From the NCBI GenBank assembly GCA_944323945.1, contig CALUUL010000020.1, positions 1 to 32,807 on the forward strand: 32,807 bases of DNA, in the 5' to 3' direction. This document shows positions 17,728 through 25,755 of the stretch, piece after piece. Source of the stretch: Candidatus Gastranaerophilales bacterium. Its GTDB lineage: Bacteria > Cyanobacteriota > Vampirovibrionia > Gastranaerophilales > Gastranaerophilaceae. Positions within the stretch are counted from its first letter, which is position 1. The number at the start of each line of letters is the position of its first letter. The translations under genes were made by a program, and so were the position numbers. The notes beneath the pieces were generated by a model. It was not told the origin of the DNA. It searched no databases and was given only the letters and a program-made list of their open reading frames with translations.

Positions 17728-18369
17728 ATGACAAAAGAAGATTTAAAAAATTTAATATTATCTTTTAAAGAAGAAGATTATTATAAAAATGTTGATTTAC
17801 ATATACATTCTTGTGAATCAGATGGTGAAATGACACCATATGAAATTGTAGAACAAGCAAAACAAAAAGGTAAAAAATTTATTGCCATTTCAGACCATAA
17901 TACAATTGATGCATATTTATCAACTAATATTCTAAAAGAAAAAATAGTCATACCTGCAGTTGAATTTGACTGTTTCTATAAAGGAATTTTAATACATATT
18001 ATTGGATATGGAATAAATATTGATAATGAAGAAATAAAATACTTATATGCCTCAAATAACTTAGGTAAAAAGTTCAATTTATATAGATTATTTAAATTAA
18101 GAGACCCTAAAACTGTAATAGAAAAAATAAAAAATGCAGGAGGAATAGCGGTTTTAGCACATCCGGCTTGTTATTGGTGTATAAATATTGATTCGTTTAT
18201 TAAAAGTTTAATTGATATAGGACTTGAAGGTATAGAAACTTATTACCCATATAGAGGCTTAAGAGGAATATTAAAATTTCATTTAAAATCTACAATAATA
18301 AATATTGCAGAAAAATATAATTTAATAAAAACAGGCGGAACAGATTCTCATCATAAAAAATTATTATAA
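17728..18369 (+). CDS. Compact PHP-domain metal-dependent phosphoesterase
   Basis: 213 residues. All PHP metal-site motifs are present: 'DLHIHSCESDGEM' at 24-36, 'AISDHNTIDAY', the glutamate in 'IPAVEFDC', 'VLAHPACYW' and the C-terminal 'TGGTDSHHK'. Related proteins hydrolyse nucleoside 3',5'-bisphosphate or act as phosphatases. The usual protein is about 280 residues. Here the insert domain between 'HIIGYG' and 'IEKIKNAGGIAVLAHP' is only some 40 residues, so the substrate pocket must differ. No Shine-Dalgarno precedes the ATG. The 3' end overlaps the TPR gene on the other strand by 6 bases. Confidence 0.82.
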   Translation: MTKEDLKNLILSFKEEDYYKNVDLHIHSCESDGEMTPYEIVEQAKQKGKKFIAISDHNTIDAYLSTNILKEKIVIPAVEFDCFYKGILIHIIGYGINIDNEEIKYLYASNNLGKKFNLYRLFKLRDPKTVIEKIKNAGGIAVLAHPACYWCINIDSFIKSLIDIGLEGIETYYPYRGLRGILKFHLKSTIINIAEKYNLIKTGGTDSHHKKLL

Positions 18370-18915
18370 AGAATTAGTAATTTTTTTTAAATATTCTTTT
18401 ACACCTGTTGTTATTATTAAATTAGGTTCCTTATTACAAAACTCATCCAGAACTGTTATACCTGTTGATATATCGCCTTTCTGAATAAATATAAGTCCAA
18501 CCATAATATCATTCAATGACGAATCATTTCGACTTTGAAAATCATATAATTTTTGATCGAGTATACCAAGTTTTTTATAGTTTTCTGCAAGTTTCAAATA
18601 ATAATCAAAACATAAAACATTTATTCTAATAGCTTTTTCAAAACAAGGACGAGCAAGTTCGGGATAACCGATTTCTTCATATGTCCTGCCTAAATTTGAA
18701 TAATATACAGCCGTTGCCTGAGAGTTTGGTAATAAATCAATAGCAATTTTAAATTCTTCTATAGCTCCAAAGTAATATTTTTCTTTTAAATATAAAAGTC
18801 CCTGATTATTATGTCTGTATGCATTTTTTTCTGCATCAATAGTATGAGCGGCATAACAATACTGCCCCCAAAAAAGTAAACAAACAATAATTATAAAAAT
18901 TCTTTTTAAATACAA
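18364..18915 (-). CDS. Secreted TPR-repeat protein
   Basis: 183 residues if read from TTG at 18915, which has AGAAGG 9 bases upstream. A longer reading from TTG 18945 has no ribosome site. With the chosen start the protein opens with a textbook signal peptide (LKRIFIIIVCLLFWGQYCYA). Two or three tetratricopeptide repeats follow ('AYRHNNQGLLYLKEKYYFGAIEEFKIAIDLLP' and 'AVYYSNLGRTYEEIGYPELARPCFEKAIRIN'), then a divergent helical C-terminus. TPRs are protein-binding scaffolds. Its start overlaps the end of the metallo-beta-lactamase gene by 10 bases, so translation is likely coupled and it belongs to that operon. Confidence 0.75.
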   Translation of the reverse strand: MYLKRIFIIIVCLLFWGQYCYAAHTIDAEKNAYRHNNQGLLYLKEKYYFGAIEEFKIAIDLLPNSQATAVYYSNLGRTYEEIGYPELARPCFEKAIRINVLCFDYYLKLAENYKKLGILDQKLYDFQSRNDSSLNDIMVGLIFIQKGDISTGITVLDEFCNKEPNLIITTGVKEYLKKITNSL

Positions 18916-19844
18916 ACTTCCATACCTTCTTTTGCAAGAAAACAATTTTTATTCTTTTTATTAAAGAAACTTTCAATATTTGTCAATTTCTCGTCATTAT
19001 AAGAAGGATCAAAATGGAAAAACGCCAGTCTCTTAGCATTTGCAGAAATTGCAATATCATATGCCATATCAAATGTTGAATGTCCATAGCCTTGTTTTGT
19101 ATTGACCTCTGAAAGATAATCTTCTTTTGTATACTGGCTGTCATGGATTAATAAATCAGCATCTTTTGCAAATATTTCAAGCTTTTTAGAACCACCATTA
19201 TAACATTCGGTATCTGTAGCATAAACAACAGATTTATCTTTATAACTAATCTTAAAACACATAACACCAAAATTAGGATGTGAATTAGATTTCATAAATG
19301 AAATAATTACTTCATCTTCTTTAGGCTTAATATCTTCTAAACAAGAAATACGCTTTAGAATTGGTCTTTGATTATCTTTATCAAAAAGAATAATTTCAGA
19401 TTCTGTAATATCAGTAATAATACAATCAGCAGTTATATCATATAAATTTAGAGGAAAAGACTTGCCATATATTAATTCCGATAAAGTTTCATCTAAAGTA
19501 GAATCAAAACCGCTGTATCCAAATAAAGAGAATTGTGTCGTTAAAACATTAATCGGTTTAAAAAAATTTAAACCTTGGATATGATCTTGATGAATATGAC
19601 TGAGAAGAAGAGTAATATTCATCGGTTTTCTATCAAAAACATCACCTGCTGAAGATATATGTTCTTGAAAAATTTTATCGCCCAAAGAAATAATACCTGT
19701 TCCGGCATCAAGAATTATACGATGCGAACCGGCTATAACCTCAACGCATGATGTATTACCACCATATTGTAAAAAATCCTTATTCGCAACAGGATACGAA
19801 CCTCTTACACCCCAAAATTTAACTTTAAAGTCTGATTTCGTCAT
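18906..19844 (-). CDS. Metallo-beta-lactamase fold hydrolase
   Basis: 312 residues. 'GVRGSYPV...YGGNTSCVEV...ILDAGTG' at 12-50 is the N-terminal signature of the phosphodiesterase-like branch of the MBL family (PhnP/RNase Z relatives), and H83-x-H85-x-D87-H88 in 'LLSHIHQDHIQG' is the zinc site. Later ligands appear in 'YATDTE', 'LIHDSQYT', 'GHSTFDMA' and 'FFHFDPS'. It likely hydrolyses a phosphodiester such as a cyclic nucleotide or RNA fragment in the cytoplasm, since no signal peptide is seen. AGAAG precedes the ATG. It starts 5 bases after the metallophosphoesterase gene and overlaps the TPR gene. Confidence 0.85.
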   Translation of the reverse strand: MTKSDFKVKFWGVRGSYPVANKDFLQYGGNTSCVEVIAGSHRIILDAGTGIISLGDKIFQEHISSAGDVFDRKPMNITLLLSHIHQDHIQGLNFFKPINVLTTQFSLFGYSGFDSTLDETLSELIYGKSFPLNLYDITADCIITDITESEIILFDKDNQRPILKRISCLEDIKPKEDEVIISFMKSNSHPNFGVMCFKISYKDKSVVYATDTECYNGGSKKLEIFAKDADLLIHDSQYTKEDYLSEVNTKQGYGHSTFDMAYDIAISANAKRLAFFHFDPSYNDEKLTNIESFFNKKNKNCFLAKEGMEVCI

Positions 19845-19849
19845 AACGT

Positions 19850-20797
19850 CTACTTCTTTTCTATTGTTACAGTTGTTGTTCTATCCTTAGGTTTACCATA
19901 ATATATAGATCCACCAAATGTCATAATTTTGGTTTTCATTTGTAAATCTTTCATATTTGTTTCACAAAAATCAAACTTAAATATTGTTTGCTTAGATTTA
20001 TTAGTAACTTCAATTATTCTAAATGCATTAGGATAACCAGCTAAAGATGGCGACGATACATGCAAAATATTACCGCGTTTAGTAATTTTAGCTGCATGAT
20101 AATGCCCTGAAAATATTGCTATTGGCATATCATATTTTTTTAATACAGCTTTAAATTCATCTGCATTTATAATCTCATGTCCTTTTGATTCATATGGTGG
20201 CAACAATGGAAAATGTATAAAAATCAAAACAGTATCATTTTTAGACTTACTCAATACATTATCAAGCCAAAATAATTGTTCTTTAGGCAAAATACCATGA
20301 GAAGATATTCCCTTATTTTTGGCACCATCCAAAACAATTACCCTATAACCCTTTTGTGGTTTAAATGTATAATAAGTAGAATCAAAAACATAATTTGGAT
20401 TTGTTTCTTTAAGAATTTCAACAAATCTTATTTTTGTTAAAAAGCCGTCAGTAGAAGTATCATGATTACCTAAAACATAATACCAAGGAGTATGCAAAGT
20501 ATTAAGTTCTTCTGTAAGACTGTATAATGAGTCTTTAGTCGGTTTATCTATACCATCACCTGTTATCATAACAAATTTAATATTCTTTTGTGCATTAATT
20601 TGTTTTATAGCATCTTTTAATAGGGGTCTTGTTTTAGACAAAAGTTTATAACTGGTATCATCTCGAACTAAAGAATAATGTATATCCGACAACTGAACAA
20701 ACTTCATTGTACGTGAGAATGATGGCTGATCACTAAGAAAAAACATCACAATCACAACAAAAAGTATATACAGACAATCTTTCAATAAGTTTTTCAT
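19850..20797 (-). CDS. Exported calcineurin-like metallophosphoesterase
   Basis: 315 residues. An N-terminal hydrophobic segment (about 9-21) followed by 'SFSRT' looks like a signal peptide or anchor, so the enzyme faces outside. The metal-site motifs are complete: D38-x-H40 in 'QLSDIHY', G80-D81 in 'ITGDGID', G110-N-H-D113, 'IFIHFPLLPP' and 'GHYHAAK'. This is the class III/cyclic-phosphodiesterase-like branch; substrates could be phosphodiesters or nucleotides in the periplasm. It is the first gene of a three-gene operon with an MBL hydrolase and a TPR protein, and diverges from the CtpA-type protease across about 90 bases. Confidence 0.85.
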   Translation of the reverse strand: MKNLLKDCLYILFVVIVMFFLSDQPSFSRTMKFVQLSDIHYSLVRDDTSYKLLSKTRPLLKDAIKQINAQKNIKFVMITGDGIDKPTKDSLYSLTEELNTLHTPWYYVLGNHDTSTDGFLTKIRFVEILKETNPNYVFDSTYYTFKPQKGYRVIVLDGAKNKGISSHGILPKEQLFWLDNVLSKSKNDTVLIFIHFPLLPPYESKGHEIINADEFKAVLKKYDMPIAIFSGHYHAAKITKRGNILHVSSPSLAGYPNAFRIIEVTNKSKQTIFKFDFCETNMKDLQMKTKIMTFGGSIYYGKPKDRTTTVTIEKK

Positions 20798-20840
20798 AAT
20801 TTATATTATATCAGATAAAACAAAGATTTTACCAAGAAAT

Positions 20841-20869
20841 AATTGTACAAAAGGATAAAAAAGTATAAA
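20841..20869 (+). promoter_or_regulatory. Possible promoter of the S41 protease gene
   Basis: TATAAA at 20864-20869 (followed by AT) with AATTGT/TTGTAC at 20841-20848 as a weak -35 (15-17 base spacer). A start near 20876 would lie 15 bases before the preferred ATG. It sits over the alternative TTG start at 20843, which argues that the TTG is not used. Confidence 0.35.
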
Positions 20870-20890
20870 ATAAAAAAAGGTACAACATCA

Positions 20891-22147
20891 ATGAATAAAG
20901 AGATTCAACAAAAAAATATAATATTCTACTCAATATTTTTAATTATTACAATAATTATTTTATATATTCTATTCAAACCTGAAAATTATATAAATCTTGA
21001 TATTATTCATAAATTATTACAAAAAATAACAATATCTCAAGATATAGCTCCTCAACGTCTGTTCATAAAAGCGTGGAGAATAACAAAAAATTCATATGTA
21101 GATGAAACACTTAATAACCAAAATTGGACAAGATGGAGAAACAGATACATTAAAGAAATAAAAACCATTGAAGATGCTAATATTGCTATAAACAGTATGC
21201 TTGCAAGTTTAAATGATCCATATACAAAGTTCTTACAGTCAGATTTATTTTCTAAACAAAAGATGATTATAGATTCCGAAATAACAGGAGTTGGTTTACT
21301 ATTTAATAAATCAGGAAAAGAAATTGTAATAAACCACATTATGGATAATTCACCTGCACAAAATGCAAATATTCTACCAGGGGACACTATCGTTTCTGTT
21401 AATGGCAAAGAAGCTGACAAATTAGGAATAAATTCAATAATAAATACAATAGAAGCTTCAGATAAAAAAGAAATTGAGATTACTGTCAAAAGAAAAAATG
21501 TTCTAATCACAAAAAAATTAAAAAGAACATCAATCCCAATAAAAACAATGGATTATAAAATCACAAAAGACAATATAGCAATAATAACTCTTGCCAACAT
21601 AATGGGCGAGAAAGCCGTATCAGATTTTAAGAACATTATTATCAAGACAAATGACGCAAAAGGAATAATTATTGATTTAAGGAACAATTATGGCGGTATT
21701 CTTGCAAATGCAATTCAAATGGCTAATTTTATGATGGATAAAGGGAAAATTGTAAGTATACAATCAAGAATTAATACAAAATATCAAATATATTCTGATG
21801 GTGAAAAAATCTTTAAAGATAAACCTATTGTTATTCTAATCAACAAAAATACAGCAAGTGCTTCTGAAATTCTGGCGGGAACACTAAAAGACAATTTAAA
21901 TGCAACTTTAATAGGAAATACAAGTTACGGAAAAAATTCCATACAACAAGTTATACCAATGCAAAATGAAACAGGTTTAATATTAACAACAGACAAATAT
22001 ATTCTTCCAAATGGAGAAGATATATACAAAAAAGGATTAAATCCGGACATCATAGTAAAACAAAATACTTTAACAAATAAACAACAGGATAGACAGTTAA
22101 ATCAAGCAAAAAAAATAATCAGGAAATTAGTGAAATATAAAAAATAA
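20891..22147 (+). CDS. C-terminal processing peptidase, S41 family (CtpA-like)
   Basis: 418 residues from the ATG at 20891 (AAAAAGG about 9 bases upstream). An in-frame TTG at 20843 adds 16 lysine-rich residues but lacks a ribosome site. One N-terminal membrane helix (about 11-28) anchors a periplasmic protease. A PDZ domain spans about 130-205 ('GVGLLFNKSGKEIVINHIMDNSPAQNANILPGDTIVSVNG'). The serine-lysine-glutamine site is S323 in 'NTASASEI', K348 and Q352 in 'SYGKNSIQQ', with the spacing of known CTPs. Such proteases trim the C-termini of exported proteins (CtpA matures D1 in cyanobacteria) and regulate envelope enzymes. It ends 3 bases before the 6S-like RNA promoter. Confidence 0.9.
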   Translation: MNKEIQQKNIIFYSIFLIITIIILYILFKPENYINLDIIHKLLQKITISQDIAPQRLFIKAWRITKNSYVDETLNNQNWTRWRNRYIKEIKTIEDANIAINSMLASLNDPYTKFLQSDLFSKQKMIIDSEITGVGLLFNKSGKEIVINHIMDNSPAQNANILPGDTIVSVNGKEADKLGINSIINTIEASDKKEIEITVKRKNVLITKKLKRTSIPIKTMDYKITKDNIAIITLANIMGEKAVSDFKNIIIKTNDAKGIIIDLRNNYGGILANAIQMANFMMDKGKIVSIQSRINTKYQIYSDGEKIFKDKPIVILINKNTASASEILAGTLKDNLNATLIGNTSYGKNSIQQVIPMQNETGLILTTDKYILPNGEDIYKKGLNPDIIVKQNTLTNKQQDRQLNQAKKIIRKLVKYKK

Positions 22148-22149
22148 TA

Positions 22150-22158
22150 TGATATAAT
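22150..22158 (+). promoter_or_regulatory. Extended -10 promoter of the 6S-like RNA
   Basis: TGATATAAT is a perfect extended -10 (TGnTATAAT). No good -35 is visible, which fits an extended -10 promoter. The -10 ends 6 bases before G22165, the first base of the RNA closing stem. Confidence 0.65.
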
Positions 22159-22164
22159 ATTATT

Positions 22165-22331
22165 GCTCTATATGGGTATTTATTTTGTTCCTACATCTTG
22201 ATTAATAGGGAAAGATGACTCTCATAACAATGCAGTAGACCTGCCAAGCAGCAGGAAACGGATTTGTTAAGGCACTTACCCACCTGTGGAGTATTCACAG
22301 GTAACAAAATCGTACTTGTATAGGGCTTTTT
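22165..22331 (+). ncRNA. ssrS: 6S RNA-like regulator of RNA polymerase
   Basis: About 167 bases. The ends form a long closing stem: 22165-22179 (GCTCTATATGGGTAT) pairs over 15 positions, with several G-U pairs, with 22312-22326. Inside is a large open region, an apical hairpin CCTGC/GCAGG (22240-22255) and a seven-pair hairpin ACCTGTG/CACAGGT (22282-22302) on the 3' side just before the closing stem. That is the 6S architecture, including the 3' bulge hairpin seen in E. coli and cyanobacteria. The 3' arm GGGC runs straight into TTTTTATTTTT, so closing stem and T-run can act as terminator. 6S RNA mimics an open promoter and holds the housekeeping RNA polymerase. The call rests on structure read by eye, not on a covariance model. 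Confidence 0.6.
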
Positions 22332-22338
22332 ATTTTTA

Positions 22339-22372
22339 ACAAAATAAAAAAGCCGCTATTTCCGTTGCGGCT
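22339..22372 (-). terminator. Strong minus-strand intrinsic terminator facing the 6S-like RNA
   Basis: On the minus strand AGCCGC and GCGGCT form six G/C-rich pairs around the loop AACGGAAATA, followed directly by TTTTTTATTTTG. On the plus strand the same hairpin is followed by AGTTTGG and would be a poor terminator. A minus-strand transcript must therefore arrive from 22373 upward. Confidence 0.75.
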
Positions 22373-22470
22373 AGTTTGGATTTTATTCCAAATCTCCTCT
22401 CCCTAATAGTCTTACGACTAAACCTTTTTATTTACGGGATTGAACACTCAAAATTTATTTACTTAAATTA
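22339..22470 (-). ncRNA. Candidate structured small RNA antiparallel to the 6S-like gene
   Basis: No coding frame of note is present on either strand. Read on the minus strand from about 22470 the sequence holds three hairpins in a row: TAGTC-GTAA-GACTA (a stem closed by a GNRA-type tetraloop), TTTGGA/TCCAAA around ATAAAA, and the terminator hairpin. A purine-rich single-stranded stretch GGGAGAGGAG lies between the first two. On the plus strand the first loop would be TTAC, not GNRA. Together with the strong minus terminator this suggests an RNA of roughly 110-150 bases. TTGAGT with TATTAA 17 bases on, near 22510-22545 on the minus strand, is a weak promoter candidate. The rest of the interval, 22471-22630, shows nothing I can name. 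Confidence 0.35.
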
Positions 22471-22631
22471 TTAAATCATTATTTTTGCATATTGTATAGT
22501 CCCTAAGTAATGTTTTTTTAATATTTAACGTACATAATACACTCAACATTCAACTATAATAACGTATTTGTTTATTATATTTATTTGTTAAATATCTTAA
22601 CATTATCTTAGATTGCTCAAATATAATATTG

Positions 22632-22660
22632 TTGTATATTTGAGAATAAAATGCTATCAT
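22632..22660 (+). promoter_or_regulatory. Promoter of the GH57 gene
   Basis: TTGTAT (22632-22637), a 17-base spacer and TATCAT (22655-22660) with an extended -10 TG at 22652-22653. The start would lie near 22667, giving a leader of about 17 bases that contains the AGGAAG ribosome site. Confidence 0.6.
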
Positions 22661-22683
22661 CTTGTTAGTTAGGAAGTAAAGTA

Positions 22684-24936
22684 ATGCAAAAAGAATTATC
22701 ATTAGCATTTGTTTGGCATTTTCATCAGCCGAATTACCAAACCCAACCAAATGGTATAAAATTAATGCCTTGGGCAAGATTACACGCCATAAAAGATTAC
22801 CTTGATATGCTTATTATACTGGATAAATTTCCTAATTTAAAATTAAACTTTAGTATTGTTCCAACACTTATTGATACAATTGAGGATTACGCATATAATG
22901 ATGGGCACGATATTCATTCAAAGCTTACAATAACGCCAACAGAAGAATTAACGGATGATGACAAGCTATATATATTAAATTATTTTTTTGATGCTAATTA
23001 CGAAAACTTAATTTCAAAGAACCCAAGATACAATGAATTGTATAACAAAAGATACAGTAATTCTGAAATAGGCATAAATGATTTTTCTCTTCAAGAATAT
23101 GCTGATATTATGATGTTATTTAATCTTGTCTGGTTTGATCCCATATGGAAAAATGTATATCCTGAGTTAAAAGAATTTGAAAAAAAAGGCTCAAATTATA
23201 ATCTTGAAGACAGAAAAAAATTAATAGAACTAAATAGAAAAATCATAAAACAAATAATCCCTACATTCAAAAAATATCAGGATGACGGGCGAATAGAAAT
23301 ACTAACAAGTCCATATAATCATCCTATTTTACCTATATTAATAAATCCTAAAGATTTAAAGACTCCATTTTTAAAGCACCAATTACCGGATTGTAAAATT
23401 TCACTAATTGTTGATGCAAAAGATCAGATAAAAATGGCATTAGATAAAATAAAAAATACATTTGGACGAGAACCACAAGGAATTTGGCCAAGTGAACATT
23501 GTATAAGTCAAAAGACTCTTGATTTATTAGCAAATCTTGGAGTAAAGTGGGTTATAACAGATGAAAGTGTATTATCAAATTCATTAGAAAAAGAGTTTGT
23601 AAGAGATTTTAGAGGATGCTATGAAGATCCTTATGATGTATGTTCTTTATATCTATACAAAACAAAACAAGATAAAGAAATAAATTTAATATTCAGAGAT
23701 TCAGTAATTCCAAATTTAATAGGATTTGAATATCCTCATCACGACAGCATTTTATGTGCAAATGATTTATTTGACAGAATTAAAACAGTACATGATAAAT
23801 TAAAGAATTCACCAGACAAAAAACATATACTTACAATTGCAATGGATGGTGAAAACAGTTGGGAGACATATCCTGAAGATGGCTCATTATTTCTAGAAAG
23901 ATTATATTCACTCATAAATGAAGACAAAAATATAAAAACTGTTTTAATTAGTGATTTTGTAAGCCAAAACAAGAAAATAGCAAAGCCACTAAAAAAAGTT
24001 GCTCCAGGTTCTTGGGTTAATCAAGAATTCCAACTATGGATAGCAGAACCAACAAAGAATCTTGCTTGGAAATATCTTGTTCAAGCTAGAAATGATTTAA
24101 AAGAAGCAGAGAAATCAGGCAGATTAACAAAAGAACAAATAAAAGCAGCAAAATCAGAGATATATATTGCAGAAGGTTCTGATTGGTTTTGGTGGTATGG
24201 AGAGCCAAATAATTCAGGTCAAGACCACATTTTTGATTTTATGTTTAGGGAACACTTAAAAAATGTATATACAATAATGGAAAGACCAATCCCAAGTTAT
24301 TTAGAAATGCCATTAATGTCATTTATGGGAAAACCATTAAGAACACCCAAAAGACAAATTACCCCTCTAATAAACGGTATGGTAAAAGATAATGATGAAT
24401 GGTTACAAGCAGGATGTATAGATATTCCTGATGGTCCTGTTATTCAAGAAAACAAGATACTAAATAGAATTTATTTTGGTACAGATAAAGATAATTTATA
24501 CATACGTTTTGATATAAACAAATACCTACTTGACAGCAAAGAAAGTTATAAAGAATATTTTTCAATATATATATACATAAAGGTATTTAATGATTTACTT
24601 GCATTAACATCACCGTCCAGAACAACAAACAAGAAAGACTTTATTCATCCGATTTTACTTGATGGCTACACACATGAAGTAAAATTTGCAGTAACAAGTA
24701 ACAGAAAATATCCACTTCAATTTTCTACAGCGGTAAAAGACGGACTATGGGAACTTCAATGGGGACACCATATAAAATATGTACACAAAGAAATATTTGA
24801 AACTTGTATACCTTTTGATGATTTAGGTATAAGACCCGGCGACAGTTTTGACTTTTTCTTCATAACCGGATGTAGTGGTGTAACAGAAGATATTTATCCT
24901 AAAGATGTACCATTAACTTTAACAAGACCAATTTAA
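22684..24936 (+). CDS. Glycoside hydrolase family 57 protein (alpha-amylase/glucanotransferase type)
   Basis: 750 residues. Region 1 is 'WHFHQPNY' at 11-18. The nucleophile glutamate is E271 in 'GIWPSEHCIS', and 'AMDGENSWETY' carries the acid/base D388. These mark a GH57 (beta/alpha)7 retaining enzyme of the COG1449 alpha-amylase/alpha-mannosidase group, acting on alpha-1,4-glucans such as glycogen. Residues about 570-750 form a second, beta-rich domain ('NRIYFGTDKDNLYIRFDI') like the CBM9/glucodextranase-type modules found behind GH57 catalytic domains. There is no signal peptide, so it acts in the cytoplasm, probably on stored glycogen. AGGAAG precedes the ATG; it has its own promoter. Confidence 0.9.
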   Translation: MQKELSLAFVWHFHQPNYQTQPNGIKLMPWARLHAIKDYLDMLIILDKFPNLKLNFSIVPTLIDTIEDYAYNDGHDIHSKLTITPTEELTDDDKLYILNYFFDANYENLISKNPRYNELYNKRYSNSEIGINDFSLQEYADIMMLFNLVWFDPIWKNVYPELKEFEKKGSNYNLEDRKKLIELNRKIIKQIIPTFKKYQDDGRIEILTSPYNHPILPILINPKDLKTPFLKHQLPDCKISLIVDAKDQIKMALDKIKNTFGREPQGIWPSEHCISQKTLDLLANLGVKWVITDESVLSNSLEKEFVRDFRGCYEDPYDVCSLYLYKTKQDKEINLIFRDSVIPNLIGFEYPHHDSILCANDLFDRIKTVHDKLKNSPDKKHILTIAMDGENSWETYPEDGSLFLERLYSLINEDKNIKTVLISDFVSQNKKIAKPLKKVAPGSWVNQEFQLWIAEPTKNLAWKYLVQARNDLKEAEKSGRLTKEQIKAAKSEIYIAEGSDWFWWYGEPNNSGQDHIFDFMFREHLKNVYTIMERPIPSYLEMPLMSFMGKPLRTPKRQITPLINGMVKDNDEWLQAGCIDIPDGPVIQENKILNRIYFGTDKDNLYIRFDINKYLLDSKESYKEYFSIYIYIKVFNDLLALTSPSRTTNKKDFIHPILLDGYTHEVKFAVTSNRKYPLQFSTAVKDGLWELQWGHHIKYVHKEIFETCIPFDDLGIRPGDSFDFFFITGCSGVTEDIYPKDVPLTLTRPI

Positions 24937-24964
24937 TAAAAGAAAACCCCTTCAAGGAAGGGGG
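24936..24964 (-). terminator. GC-rich hairpin with T-run on the minus strand
   Basis: CCCCTTC and GAAGGGG form a perfect seven-pair stem around AAG. The T-run (TTTTCTTTTATT) lies on the minus-strand side, so as a terminator it points against the GH57 gene. No minus-strand gene is visible upstream of it in 24965-25158, which is otherwise plain AT-rich DNA with the udg leader. It may still stall transcription leaving GH57. Confidence 0.5.
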
Positions 24965-25158
24965 ATGAGCACTAAGAATAAGCAATCAGAAGAGTTGAGG
25001 ATTTACTTTTATATAATACAAGATTTACCATATAGCTTCATTGGACTTAATGACTATATTTATAAGTTATACTTTTGGTTTAAAAAGCTGATATGTTATT
25101 TGTATTGTCATTTTAACTAAGGTAAAATAAACTATATAGAAAAAATCAGGAACTAAAT

Positions 25159-25743
25159 ATGTTAGCAGAAAAAGAAACAAAATTAAACGAAATAAAAGAA
25201 GAATGTAGAAATTGTTATAAGTGTGAACTCGGAAAAACACGAAAAAACATAGTATTTTCAGACGGAAATCCAAATGCAAAGATACTGCTAATAGGAGAAG
25301 CCCCTGGAGCAGATGAAGATGCAACAGGAACACCATTTGTGGGAAGAGCAGGTAAATTACTGACCAAGCTTATTGAAGAATGCGGATTTTCGAGGAAAGA
25401 TGATTTTTATATATGTAACACCGTAAAATGCAGACCACCGGAAAACAGAGTTCCAACGGATGAAGAAAAATCATTATGTGAGAACTATTTAATAGAACAG
25501 ATTAAAACGGTTCAGCCTAAAGTTATAGTGCTTTGCGGAGCAACTAGTGCTAAATCCTTTTTAGGAAACAAAATTAAAATTTCTGAGATAAGAGGCAAAT
25601 GGTACAAACTTATTGATAATATTGATACAACCGTAATATTCCATCCTTCATATCTGTTAAGAAATCATTCAGAATTGGAAGGTTCACCAAGATGGCTAAC
25701 AAAACAAGATATATACAAAATTAAAGAAATTTCAGAGCAATAA
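25159..25743 (+). CDS. Uracil-DNA glycosylase, family 4 (4Fe-4S)
   Basis: 194 residues, normal length. It removes uracil from DNA to start base-excision repair. 'LIGEAPGADEDATGTPFVGRAGKLL' contains the active-site motif GEAPG (46-50) and 'FHPSYLLR' (161-168) is motif 2. The iron-sulfur ligands are C19-x2-C22, C91 and C107, with the spacing of thermophilic family-4 enzymes. AGGAAC lies 6 bases before the ATG. Also similar to the phage DNA-polymerase-related UDG domain, but the stand-alone length favours repair. It is transcribed alone or with the coiled-coil gene 161 bases downstream. Confidence 0.9.
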   Translation: MLAEKETKLNEIKEECRNCYKCELGKTRKNIVFSDGNPNAKILLIGEAPGADEDATGTPFVGRAGKLLTKLIEECGFSRKDDFYICNTVKCRPPENRVPTDEEKSLCENYLIEQIKTVQPKVIVLCGATSAKSFLGNKIKISEIRGKWYKLIDNIDTTVIFHPSYLLRNHSELEGSPRWLTKQDIYKIKEISEQ

Positions 25744-25755
25744 ACTTAATCATTT

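Noticed and set aside
22550..22777. 75-codon minus-strand frame crossing the GH57 start
   Set aside because: It covers the GH57 promoter and first 30 codons, has no ribosome site and reads as low-complexity I/L/Y/N.
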